Assembly (NCBI GenBank): GCA_036245805.1
Contig: BTRK01000005.1
Coordinates: forward strand, 29,059,469-29,123,468
Origin: Pristionchus mayeri
Lineage: Eukaryota > Nematoda > Chromadorea > Rhabditida > Neodiplogasteridae
Length of the DNA: 64,000 nucleotides
Reading direction: 5' to 3'
The translations under genes and the position numbers were made by a program. Shown here piece by piece: positions 11,584-24,500 of the stretch; position 1 is the first letter of the stretch, and each line of letters starts with the position of its first letter. The notes below the pieces were generated by a model. It was not told where the DNA came from and did no database searches. It saw only the letters and a list, made by a program, of their open reading frames with translations.

Positions 11584-13396
11584 TTAGCTCATTTTATATG
11601 ATTGTTGATTTACATTGAGCCTGGATTCGAGGTCGTGAATCTTCGTCCGAGCTTTCTCGAGATCCACACGGAGTACATTGATCTGATTTGATTATTCAGA
11701 CCACTGATAAATGAAACAGCCTCGTGTAATCGAAAGTGATTCGTAGTACACATAGTATGAATTGAATACCTGCTCGGAGAGATCCGTCTCCACCTGTCGA
11801 CTAGTCACCAACTTCTTCGCCAGATCAGCACGCTCTTGGACTGAATGGAGAAATGATCAAATATAGTCAAATATTTCTTCAAATGAAAATATAAAATGCC
11901 TCAAAATCCGTGCATCCGAAAGAAGAAAATTGTACCTTCGGCCTCGAAGAGAATGGTCACTACTTTCTTGTATCTCCGCTTGTAGTCTTCCATGAGGGCA
12001 TGAGCAGTCTCCGCCTCGACATGAGCCGTGTGGGCAATGTTCTGCAGCTCCAGCATTTTCTCGCGGATAGAAGCGGTGCCCATCTGCAATCAAGCTGCAT
12101 CGTGCTACAGTAGGGCATCGAGTGATCAACTCACTCAAATATTGACAAAGGGGATTAAGTTTCGAACGCCCGCTAATAGGGGTACTAAGGGATTTAGAAA
12201 TCCAATGAATAGCAGTTCTTCTCTTCAATTACAAATATAGCAATATAGCGCATACCATCTTCTATCAGCTATTCAAAGTAACAGAATGGATGGGCCACTC
12301 ACACTCGCATTGGATAGTTCTTTGACTATCTGAGCGACAGTAACGTCTTCGGGGTTCATCGCAGCCACCAAATTCTGCTGCTCGATCTGCTGTTGCTCTT
12401 CAGACTCGCGCAGCGCTTCCTTCAGTTGCTGATAGGGACTATTTAATCACCATACAAGCCGTATTTAATCAGCATATTTACAAATCACAACCATGAAACC
12501 AAATTGAATATCCATCAGTCAGATGGCCAATTAAGCAGGCACACCTGCAGAAGCCCAGATCGGGGTAACAACAGTGGTTGGTGGTATCGGGAGCAGATGC
12601 CTAGCAGGTTGGCTCTTACAAGTAGAACCTTTTGTTAGACATACCGAGGAAATTCTAAGCCTGTCGCTATTTACGGTAGGTTATCTCATAGTTACGCCAG
12701 TCCCTGCTCGAGCCAAGTCTAACCCTGGATATCGTCAGTTCGCCGCTTCCCAGCGCGCATATGCTAAACAGTACTCCTCATACCACTATTGTTACCTCGA
12801 TCTTGGAGGGCTGGTTTCTGCAGCAGTGTCATTAAGCACAATATACCTGCTGGAATCGCTTTTCCTCGTTGTAGTTATCGGGAGCATCCTGCACGACGAA
12901 GCCAGTTTCCTCGTCGACCACCTGTCAACGTGTTAGACACTAATTTCGAAATTTGCAACAAGAAACGAAGTGCAAAAACGCAATGCAACGTAGTTCACTA
13001 ACCTTGGCCTTGTTCTTCGCATTTTTCTTCGTCTTCTTTCCAACAGCGTGGACGACGAGACCATCGTTCAGATGAACGGCATTCGGATTGGTAGAGACAA
13101 CGGGCTGCTGCAAATTGAAATATTCCAGTTCCCATGTAACGACCATCAGTAAAGCAGTAGCGCTACTATACAAAACGGAAACCAAGAAGACCAAAAAAAA
13201 TAGACGAAAGGAAAATTTACTCTGGGAGCAGCCGGCTTGCTGACAGCCTTCGCAGCTACCTTCTTCCTCGACTGAAAATTAGGGTTCAATGAATGCCATT
13301 AGCAGTACACCTTACCACGGCCTCGAATTCGCCATCGGAATCGTCCTCAAGTCTCAACATCGAGAACTTGGAAGCCTTAGCGACGTTCTTGGACAT
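11584..13396 (-). CDS. GKAP1-like coiled-coil protein
   Basis: Eight exons (13396-13316, 13271-13221, 13107-13003, 12921-12847, 12428-12303, 12083-11936, 11840-11770, 11682-11584) give about 251 residues. The N-terminus SKFSMLRLEDDSDGEFE resembles the opening 'RFALLQVDSGSDSE' style of G-kinase-anchoring protein 1. A Lys-rich basic patch (KKTKKNAKNKAK) follows, then Gln/Glu-rich helices. The C-terminal coiled coil (EDYKRRYKKVVTILFEAE, then VQERADLAKKLVTSRQVETD and INVLRVDLEKARTKI) parallels the GKAP1 C-terminus in order and spacing. In mammals GKAP1 anchors cGMP-dependent kinase and associates with Golgi or insulin-receptor adaptors; a role in this worm is inference. The assignment rests on remembered family similarity and is less certain than the exon chain. 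Confidence 0.75.
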
Positions 13397-13793
13397 TTTT
13401 TCAGCAGAAAAAACACTTGAAGATTGATCTCTTAATTGTAATATTTAGAACCTACAATAACCATCAAATAAAAAGAGAATGAGAAGCTAATAACAACTAA
13501 AAATATGAATAAAAATGAATCATTTTAAATGATTTTAAAAATTAGGTAAACTCAAAAATTTTAAAAATCCGCCATTTCCTTGTATCTCGCAGCGACAAGT
13601 ATCGTATTTTTCAGTGCTCTCTCTCGAGAAGTATTTTTCTTTTTCCCGTTTTCTTGATATTTTTCGCGTTGTAATGCCCCTTTTTCATCATTTTGTTCGC
13701 AAACCGCTATATTTGCATTATATTCCATCCAATTCTACTCTTTGCGTTCATAATTATTGCGCGTAGGTTAATTTTGTGCATTTTCTAGGTAAA

Positions 13794-14771
13794 ATGGCCA
13801 AGGGTCAGAAGACTGACAAGAAGCGCAGCGCCATCACTGAGGTCGTGACTCGTGAGTACACGATCAACCTCCACAAGAGGATCCACGGCATGTAAGTATT
13901 GCATCATATTTATTGCTCGATATATAATGTTATAACAAACTTAACAAGTTCCCAAATATGTTGGGTATAATCGCGTATTCAAATATAAGTTATTATTAGA
14001 GTGGGATTGATCCTAGGTCCTTGTTATCACAGGTCTCGATCTAAGATATCATAGGTCTTTAAGCTTTTTCTTCTTTATTACAAGAAATTTTGAAGGGATT
14101 AACTGCAATACATTTCAAGTATTTTTTAGTCTAGCATCCAATGAATGGCATATCCCTGTATGTTTTACCATTCTTTCGATCATATTTGCTAGGCGCATTT
14201 TATATCCTTATTTATTAAAGGTCCTTCAAGAAGCGTGCTCCTCGCGCGATCGACCAGATCCGCAAGTTCGCCGAGCTTCAGATGAAGACCAAGGACGTCC
14301 GTATCGACTCCCGCCTTAACAAGGCTGTCTGGTCGAAGGGAATCAGGTCGGTTGTAATTTCTTGAACATTCATTTTTGACGTTCCAGGTCACGTTTGAGG
14401 TTCGTGTTGTAGTGGGCATTTATTAAAAATTCCAATAGCAGTAATGCTTCTTTACATTTGTAAATTGACTATTATTCTATAATTTCCTCAAAATTAACTT
14501 CAAATATGTTTTTGCTCTAATAGGTCAAATTCGTTTTGGATGGTTTGGTCGTAGGTGCGTGATTGGGCTATACATTCATTGGTTCCAGTGTTGCCCCATA
14601 AATAATAAGCTATTTTAATTCAGAAACGTGCCCTACCGCGTTCGCGTCCGTCTTTCCCGCCGCCGTAACGACGATGAGGACTCACCCCACAAGCTCTACA
14701 CCCTCGTTACCTACGTTCCCTGCACCAACTTCAAGAAGCTGACGACCCTCAACGTCGACAGCGAGGAGTAA
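13794..14771 (+). CDS. rpl-31: 60S ribosomal protein L31 (eL31)
   Basis: Three exons (13794-13891, 14221-14346, 14624-14771) encode 123 residues, normal for eL31. Diagnostic stretches are [57 protein letters not shown] and [15 protein letters not shown]. It is a structural protein of the large ribosomal subunit near the exit tunnel. Codon use is strongly biased to C-ending codons, as in highly expressed nematode genes. An acceptor TTTTCTAG ends 5 bases before the ATG, consistent with SL1 trans-splicing. Its introns lack the TACGGTA motif common in neighbouring genes. Confidence 0.97.
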
Positions 14772-14812
14772 ACGCGGATCGAAGACTTGTTTTTGTTGTG
14801 TGTGTGTCATTT

Positions 14813-14818
14813 AATAAA
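14813..14818 (+). terminator. AATAAA polyadenylation signal of rpl-31
   Basis: AATAAA about 42 bp after the stop codon, preceded by a TG-rich stretch. The short 3' UTR is typical of a ribosomal protein gene. Confidence 0.7.
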
Positions 14819-15547
14819 TGGCAACCCTTTTATCGCTCGTATTTATCACACAATATCGGGACACCCGTTGGCTCTCGGGATTTCGCTATATTTAACGAAA
14901 TATGCATCACATCAATGAGAGAAACAATGTCCTAGTAATTAGCTGATGGCAGTAAGAATCGGAAGAAGGGCACAGGGATAAGTAGGTAAGATGAACATTT
15001 ATCTGTTTCGGTTCATTCGCCTATCTTATGTTTACGTTACGTGGCTAAATAGCAGTGTTGCCGGATCGGGATTCGATACCCCTTCCCTTCTCTATATTTT
15101 GGCCCCTAGACGGAAAGGGAGGGTGCTTCCCTCACTCGATCATCTCGAAATACAGGGGGAAGGGGGGGGGGGGAATCCGAGATCTCGTTTTTGCCTCGAT
15201 ACCTCGGACAGGAGTCCATCCGATTGATTATTCTCTTGATCTACCCGAGTTTCCCATTGTTCTCCCGTCACTACAGTCATTCAGACAATGCTCTGGCACA
15301 GGGAAGAGACCAAGACATTGAGAGACTCACGTAGATCAAGAGACCCGGGGTCAATGTAATCGCAGGCCGCAGTAAAAATCGAGCGTCTCGTTTTTTCGAG
15401 ATCTCTATTCTCTCCCTCTCCCCTCCCTCTTCCTATCCGAGACCAAGCGAGAGAGCGCACTTTGTCATGCCATAGGGTTCGAGATCTCGGGTATCGGAAT
15501 CGAACCAGTAACCCTAGTGGCTACTCTGCTAGCTGAGTATTGAAGGA
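14819..15547. other. Intergenic region between rpl-31 and the Sac2-like gene
   Basis: No gene seen. It contains a G-rich run near 15159-15173 and a pyrimidine-rich stretch near 15405-15435. It probably holds the promoter of the Sac-domain gene. Confidence 0.5.
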
Positions 15548-18500
15548 ATGTCTGGCAAATTGGACTTCCTCCGTCTATATAACACCAAGGAGGCATATCT
15601 CATCCAACGAGGAGATGCTTCGGACGATAGCAGCTGTCTGGTTGTGCTCCGTAGTGAGCAGAGAATGTATCCCATGAGTGTACGAGGTAATTTATTCCCC
15701 AATCCCCGATATCTGATCATGCTTTTTCTCTTGACTAGATGGACGTTCTATGCTGGGTCTCACTGCTGTCTCCCTCTCTGAGGCGATTCAAGCAGTGTTG
15801 GGGCGACTGGAGATCGAGGGAGAGTCGTATCTCTTCGTTGTATCTGATGCAAGTCACGCGGCCACCCTCACTAGCTATGATCAGGTCAGAAATTGGATGG
15901 ATTTAATAGGGGATTGGATGGTGTCATTGCATCATTTCAATGCTTCCCTCCAGAAGGAGTATCCCGTAATGCGAGTGGACAGAGTGCGAGCACTGCCTCT
16001 CTCTACAGCTGCAGCTGCTGCAGTCGGTGGGGGACAGCAACAGGTACGGGTTATTGGAATAGGCCGAATGTAATATGGATGAGGGAAATCACTACATTAT
16101 CCTGTTGACAACTCATAGACGAGCTTGCAAGGGAATCTCTTGACAACGGAAGAGATTGGGAATTTGACCCCCCCCCCACCGGTGCATAGGTTGTAAGCGG
16201 GATGAGAAAGCGAAATGTTTGAGATGGTATCTAACCTTTCTTTTAATGGCGTCTCGTCTATCTCGTTAATTTCAGCCGAATCGTGGACTGGGCAATGCGG
16301 GGAAGAACGCGCTCAATAAACTGAAGAGTGGCAAGCAGGCACTGCTCAAATTCGTCAACGATAAGATGATCAGTGAGTGAAGGTTCAACTTCATTTAGAA
16401 GAAGAGTTGTCGTGAAAATTTAATGTGGTACTGTGTTTCCATAAGTCACGTTAACAGTGCTGAGTAGGCAATTATAACAGCTGTTATAATCATTTCAATA
16501 TCGGAATAATACTATTGAAACGTTTTAAGCACTCTAATAACATCATTGCCCCTCGCAGACCCAACTCCTTCGATGTTGGAGGAGATCCTGCGACTGCTCA
16601 ATCCCACGCCCACCACCTCCGATTTCTACTACTGCAAGGACAGGGACATAACGCACAGCACTCAGAGGTACGGAAGGAATTACACTACGATTATTGGCCA
16701 GGATTCGGTGATCTATTCAAGTAAATAATCAAGCGATAATAGGTGTGAACATTTCCATTACTGGATATCAACTGCTAATGGGATTGAAGGCATTAAAAAA
16801 TTTGATGCACTGTTATTAGATTGATATTGTTGCCCGATTCTTTCGATCGGAGTGTTATTGTGACTGGTGAGAATGTGTCCATTTGAAGGCACTTCGAGCA
16901 GCGAGAGAAGGGCGAACCCGACGAGAGATTCTTCTGGAATAGACATATGCTCGATGATCTCTATCGAGAAGACGTCAATGAGGAGATGGCCAAGCCGTGG
17001 TGAGTGAGGAGAGGAAGAGGATGAACCTACGAGAGAATGGAACATCATCGCTCAAAGTGTTGGAAAATATGTGGAATAATATTATTTGAACTTGAAGAAG
17101 CAAGGGCGCTGTAGTTCCCTTCTGGATGAGACCATGACTGATTATGTCTGCGCACTTTCGACGAGTTAGTGAGTGCAATAGCAAGACAGAACAATAAATG
17201 GTGTATCTCTCTGTTCTCGTGCTCGGGATCGAGCCAGTTGGGGATGAATTTGTGTGCGTTCTGTAGATCACTCGATGGAGGGAGGGGATGGAAAGGGAGG
17301 CATCTTCATCCAAAGGGCGAAGTGAGGAAGGCGGGCACTTTGAACGACGAGAAGAAGGACGTCGTGCGATCGATGATCGTCGGCGACGTCTTCGCCTTCG
17401 TCGACTGCAATGACGTTACCACTGGACCATCAGTAGACTACCCCTCCCCGGTCCTTCGATTACCTTGTCATTGCCACCACGGCAGAGGGGGAGGGCGTAG
17501 ACAAGAGCAGTGGAAGAGAGATGCGATGAGCGGGAGGAGCGAGTGCGGTAGTAGCCAGGAAGGGAGGAGTAGAGAGTGAAGCCTGCGAGGCTTATTGTTA
17601 GAGTAGTGGGAATAGACGGAAGGCAGACCCACCAGTGCGCTCGTAGAAGCTGATGGCGCCCTTGTTGTCATCAGCCACGTGCAGGAAGATTACAGTAGGA
17701 GGCTGAAATTATGGATGAGAATACGGTAGTTTTTGGAGGGAGAGTTGGATACGGTAGTGGGCTACAGTACGTTGGGGAGGGCGCGAAGCTCCTCGATGGC
17801 CTTGCAGATGAGCTGCCGAGCGAAGCCCATCTTGCGGTAGGAAGGATGCACGCAGAGGGAAGTGATGTAGGCACTCTGAAGGAAGGAGGGGAGGGTGGAG
17901 TTGGCAGGCCACTGCCTTGCTATCCCATACGAACCCTACCACCATTCTTCTCCTAGTTTTACGATGGAAGTAAAGTAGCAAGGACTTCGTGCAAGGCAAT
18001 GATTCGCCAATCTCCATCACAATAATTGCGATGGAGATTCTGTCGTTCCTTGGTGAAATAATCATCTAACTGCGATAGATCTTATATTTCGCTCCTCTTG
18101 TCTTACCATTCCATAGTAGTTGAAGAGCATGGCGACGTCGCCGGTTCGCTGCGATGCAGGGAGGAAGGAGCACCCGTCGGGAGCCACCTGATCTTTGATC
18201 TTTCCTCTGGTCATGGATCTTGGATGCCCACCGTGATGAGGCCGAGCAGCTGGCCGGAAGTGCCCTCTCTGCAGCCGATGCAGATCACGTCCTGCAAGAG
18301 AGACTAGAGTCTAGTCCCCAGGGGGGATGATCACTCACCGTCTGGTCAGAGAGCATCGAGCACCAGTACGTGTCCGGGTAGTGCATGTCGGGGAAGCTGG
18401 CGTTCCCGAGGCTGAGTATCCAATGAGGTACGAATGAGGTATACGGTACTTACTCCTTCACTTCGCAAAAGTCGTGCATGTCGAGGCGCTTGAAGACGAC

Positions 18501-21500
18501 GAAACCAGGAGTAGGACTTGTAAGATTACGGTAGGTTATTGTGGAGTGAGGTAGCGCTTACAATTGGTAGCCACCGTCGCGCACGGAAGGACCAGAGTCG
18601 ATGGAGAAGGGCTGGAGGACGTACATGAAGAGAGGGAGAGGGGAGGAGAGACCACTCGGGAGGAGCGAGAGAAAGGGGAATGAGGGGAGGAGAAGGGGAA
18701 CAATGGGGGGATAGGAAATAATTGTTGTTGAGAGAACGTGAAAATTGAGAAACATGATGAGTTTGGGTTGTGCTGCAGAGAGTCGGTAATTTCATTTATG
18801 CAAAAACTGTCGCAATAAGTCCTTGACGGATAGAATTACCTAAATTTAATTTCAAGATCGTATCTTACAAATCCTGCAGGCGACTGCCGATCACTCAAGG
18901 ATTCGCCTCCTCTTCCGAACTGAGATTCGATGGAGAAGAGGAGGAAGAAGGAGGAGAGGGAGAGGGGAAGAGTGTCGAGGGAAGGGCCGTCCTCAGAGTG
19001 ACACTACTCTCGAGGAGAGGAGTCAAGAGAGCAGGTACGAGATCAGCATATTCATTCAGTCTATGCAGTTGATACCGTGAGGAATTATTGATGTGAATGA
19101 GAGTCACAGAAGAGTACGGTAGTCATTCTTCCTCTCAGGAGCTCGCTATCTTCGTCGTGGCATCGACGACGACGCGAACGTCGCAAATTTCGTGGAGACG
19201 GAGTTGCTGCTCAACAACGACGGCCACCACGTCAGCTTCGTGCAGGTGGGAAAGCATTCTCTCATTAGGTCACTATTTCGCGCTGCCTTGGTTTGTATTT
19301 TCTATTGATATTGAAATATTTTTCATACTTCATGTCAAGTCTAGTATCAGCTATATTGCATAGTACTTGATTTGGCACTTTAAAAAATTTGCAGTCGTTA
19401 GAAATTTCTCAAAAATTATATGAAAAATATGTCAGTTTCCAAATTATTGCTGTAACAGTAGATTGAATCACAAAGTAATTTTTAATAACCAATATGATGT
19501 GGTTGCCGAAGAAATAAACGATTAAAAAGTTGAAGGCTTTACTGTCTCTAATCAGGTGCGTGGCTCCATCCCATTCTTCTGGACGCAAGAGGGAATGCGG
19601 TACCGACCGCCTCTCGCCATCACGAAGACTCTCGATGAGAGCGCCCCCTTCTTTGTGAGGCACTTGGAGAGGTACGGTACTGGGTTACGGTAGATCGTGA
19701 TGACAGTTGAAACACGGTAAATTCCAGTAACGATAATTACTGAATGATAGGAATAGTATTGTTCGTGCTTGGCTGTTAAAGAAAAGTACGGTACCATGTG
19801 CAGATTGCGCGAAGACTATCGACTGAAGGAGACGAGACCATGCGGTAGAGTGGAAGGGGAGAAGGAAATGAGGAAGGACGAGGATGTGGAGAGGGAGAAA
19901 GAGAAGAATGAGAAAGACTGTCAGTTCTGTATTCATTCTTTCCATCTATGATCAGAAAAAAATAATCTCCTCTCACTTTCAATAAATGATCTTTCCGTTT
20001 CAGCTGGTAACGTAGTGGCAGTCAGTCTGGTGGACCAGGGAGGACGCGAGCAGGCACTCGCACTCTCTTTCGTGGAGGTAAGCAGAAGGAATGCGAGGGA
20101 TGCAGTTTAATGGACGGTTACGGAATTCCTTCACCACTTGTGGGATTCGATTTCCCTCGCAATAGTGCTTTCGAATCCCTGACGAGGGGCCAGTTCTTGT
20201 TCGCCGATAGAAAAATCCGCCCCGGCACAGTGATCATTCGCTCTTTAACAATAACTGGTCGCAAATGAAGGATGAAATTAGTAACACGTTAAAATTCTTC
20301 TGCAGCACACGCTACGTGCAGACAAGCCATGGCTGCATCTCTTTTCCTTCGACTTCCATCGACACTGCAGGGGACTCAACTTCGACAAGGTACTGGCAGG
20401 AGGAGACCAGTGTAGAGTGTCCCCTATGTGGTGCCGATTCAATGCAAGTAGTACGCTCGAATCGCATGTTAAATGCTATCCTTATTGTGCTCACGGCCCG
20501 TTAGAGCCTCCGGGGTCAGAGCCGCTAAACGCGTTAGAGATGCGCGCGGAGTTCGGTGGAGCGAGACAATAAAATATCAGAAGGGATGTTAGATGACCGT
20601 TCTATTTTGGCTTTAAATATATTATTTATTTATCACGCATCTTCTGAGAGATCGCATGACACCCCGGCACCAGGAGCCCCAAATTTCAGTACAATTCTCG
20701 AGATAATTATGCTAGAGTATATTAGGGACGAGAAAACTTTTGACGTTGACCGTTTTTCTCAGAACCGGCTTTTAGGTATTTTCCGGTTCCAGGTCCGGCT
20801 CTACCATATATCAGCTCCCCGATGAGCTAGAATACCGGCTTTGGGCTCAAAATGTGCGGAAAATTATTTCAAGTAACTTTTATGTTGACGTTAAGTTGCG
20901 TTGACGACAACTTCATGTTGAAAATAATCAAAAAGATTTTGGAATAAGAAAATAAATTCTTTGGAATAAGAAAATAAATTCAGATTTTGGAATAAGAAAA
21001 TAAACTCTAGCGGCTCGGGGACCCCACCTTTCCGCGTAATCAGCGATCATTTTTAGAATCTACGTACATTAGTCTTTCAGTAAAAAAATTGAGCCGAGCC
21101 ATGTAGGGGTGGTAATTGGCCTTAGTACAGCAAAAATGCTCGCCATTTTGATTTTTTCAAATTTTCAAATTGGTCATTCTTTACGATACACGCTCCAATA
21201 TTCACTCTTTCGCTGTTTTAATACATTTACTCATAGCATGGATCAAATACCGTCGAAAAAATCGAACAAATCAGTATTTTAGAAAAATCATATTTTTCAC
21301 CTCGAAATTGCTCAAATTTGCACGTTGTAAAATCAACATTTCGAACCCACTCAGAACGCTAGCTATTCCCGTTCAATAGAACACCTTGACATGATAACGT
21401 CAGTTGGAACAGACCGTCTCCAAAATATCGATACTCCTGTTTTTCACGCACGAAAATGGAAGATTCACTGTGTCGGAAATATCAAAAAATAATTTTTGGG

Positions 21501-24500
21501 AATATTTGTAAGAATTATGATTAAATTTTTGTGTGGAAAATACTTTCGTAAGCTGATGAATCAGAAATTTACGCTAAATCTACCAATCTTTTTGTTTCAA
21601 AATTAGTGAAATTTTCCAGATTCAAATTTCGATTTTTGAAAATTCGTGAAAAGTGTCGCTATTTCATTCGTATCTGAATCATCAGCTTACTAAAGTATTT
21701 TCCACACAAAGATCTAATCATAATTCTCACAAATATTCCCAGAAATGATTTTTTGATGTCCGACACAGTGGATCTTCCATTTTCGTGCGTCAAAAACAGG
21801 AGTATCGAAATTTTGGCGAAGGCCTGTTTCAACTGACGTTACTCATGTCAAGGTGTTCTATTGAACGGAAATAGCTAGCGCTCTGAGTGGGCTCGAAATT
21901 TTGATTTTACAACGTGCAAATTTGAGCAATTTCGAGCTGAAAAATATGATTTTACTAAAATACTGATTTGTTCGGTTTTTTCGACGGTATTTGATCAATT
22001 CTATGAGTAAATGTATTAAAACAGCGAAAAAAAGTGAATAATTGATCGTAAAGAATGACCATTTTGAAAATTTGAAAAATTCAAATTGGCGAGCATTTTT
22101 GCTGCACTAAGGCCAATTACCACCCCTACATGGCTCGGCTCAATTTTTTTACTGAAAGACTAATGTACGTAGATTCTAAAAATGATCGCTGATTACGCGG
22201 AAAGGTGGGGTCCCCGAGCCGCTAGAGTTTATTTGCTCATTCCAAAATCACTTTTTGATTATTTTCAACATGAAGTTGCCGTCAACGCAACTTAACGTCA
22301 ACATAAAAGTTGCTTGAAATAATTTTCCGCACATTTTGAGTCCAACGCCGGTATTCTACCTCATCGGGGAGCTGATATATGGTAGAGCCGGACCCGGAAC
22401 CGGAAAATACCTAAAAGCCGGTTCTGAGAAAAACGGTCAACGTCAAAAGTTTTCTCGTCCCTAATATACTCTAGCATAATTATCTCGAGAATTGTACTGA
22501 AATTTGGGGCTCCTGGTGCCGGGGTGTCATGCGATCTCTCAGAAAATGCGTGTTATATAATATGTTCTGGAGATGCGTAGAGAATATCAATATCATAAAA
22601 AAGTAATAGTTAAACCGCATAACACGAAATAAAAGGGCGAAACTAAATGTAGACCCTTCTGACTCGCGATTCACACCACCAACTTTTAACGCTCTTTCAA
22701 ATGGTATATATCTCGTACATAATTGTTACCGCATCCACGTGCGGACCCCTTGTCAAGAAAGGCTATTCCTCATGCATTTTTCGTCATAAATAAGTTTTTT
22801 TTCGCAATGGATGCTCAAATACATCTACTATAAATGTTGTGGTAGTACAAGTCGATAAACTAAAAGGCACGCCAATAAAGTACATTGAAATGTCGTTTTC
22901 GGCAGAATTTGTCGATTTTTAAGAAACGTTATTCCTCATAAATTAGGAGAAATTGAGCTTAACCGATCATACTAATACATGCAGAACGCAAGTCTCTATT
23001 ATTGTTGTGCCGGTATATAAATTAAAATTACTTAATTTTTTAATTAAAAATCGAAAACTTCCAAAAGATGAGAAGTCCATATTCAGAGCCGGCACATGTT
23101 TTGGTAAAATTCTTACAAATTCTACCGTATTTTCTGCACCCCTAACAAAAAATTTATATCGCGAATTTTATGCGTCACGGCCGCAACGCTGTTGTCTGAC
23201 CGGACTCTTTTTCCACTGTTTAACGGGCCGTGGTTCTGTTATTTCCTCGGGATTTAAACTATCACGTCTAAATTTGGATCTAATGGCTCTTGGTATCGCG
23301 ACATGATCTCATCTCTGTTGAGGTGTCTACATTGGTGTCAGCCCTGTCTCCCCTTCTGGACGAGATGGGATACTGCTGGGTGGACAGAGAGGGAAGGATT
23401 GCACGGGCTCAGAAGGGAGTCGTGAGGACGAACTGCGTCGACTGCCTCGATAGGACTAATGTAGTGCAGGTGACGGAGAGGGGGATGTATTGGCATGTTA
23501 TATTCTTATTCCTTATTAACCAACACATTCATTGACGTAATTACTCGCCTCTCTCAGAGTGCGATCTCCTTCCGTGTGTGCATGGGACAGGCGATGCGAA
23601 TGGCCGTGTTCGGGCCATGTGCCGAACCCCCGGAGAGACTCGTAGAGGCCATCAAGAAGATGTGGGCAGACAACGGAGACGCGTGCTCACGACAGGTAGG
23701 CAACCAGTTGATTGTAAGCAGAAGTAGGGTTGTGTATGATGGTTTTGAAATCCGATAAATCGTGCTGGGATTCCATGACTTTCATATCCAAATGACTGAC
23801 TCTCTCCATTAGTCTGTTTCTTCCCGAATCAAAGCTATCCTTGTAGTACGCGGGTACGGCGGCGTTGAAGGCATCGATGGCGAGGGGAGAGAACAAGTGG
23901 TTTGGAATGATCAAGGATGGAATGAGCAGTGTCAGAAGGTGAGCATGAAGGGTGAAGATGGAAGGGAAAGAAGAAGTTAGGAAAAGAGGGGTTACTCTCT
24001 GTGACTTTTTTGCGCAAGTGAAATATCCACGAACGTTTTGGTCTGCTATGCAGTTATGTCATCAACTTGAGAATAATTATGCCAAACAGATAGCGTCTCA
24101 ATCGTATTTAATCGCATGCCGAATTGGATGTTTGGGCTTTTAAGATAAATCCATTTGAACTTCAATGGTGTCCAATAAATCAAGCTTGTTTACGGCTGAA
24201 GAACAAGTAAGATGTGGACGACTGATCCACTCTTCACAGGTACTACCTCTACATCCTGCACGATGCGACACGACAACGGGCGATCAATATCCTCCTCAAT
24301 CAGCCCGATCTAGGTACGCTAGTATTTTGGGAATGCAATGATGAATGGAGAATGCAAATTCTCTTATTTTCGCATTCTTCATGAATCGGCCAATCCTCTT
24401 CTTCTTCCAGCGCCCGAATCCCGTGATACTTCGATTGATGAAGAGAATCTTCCCGATGAGATGGAGGAAGACCTCAACGAGAACCTCCAACGACTGCTGA

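Noticed and set aside
23687..23914. Minus-strand frame of 75 codons resembling a coiled or helical protein
   Set aside because: It is the shadow of the Sac2-like exon at 23847-23938, which reads YAGTAALK...FGMIKDGMSS on the plus strand and joins its neighbours in frame.
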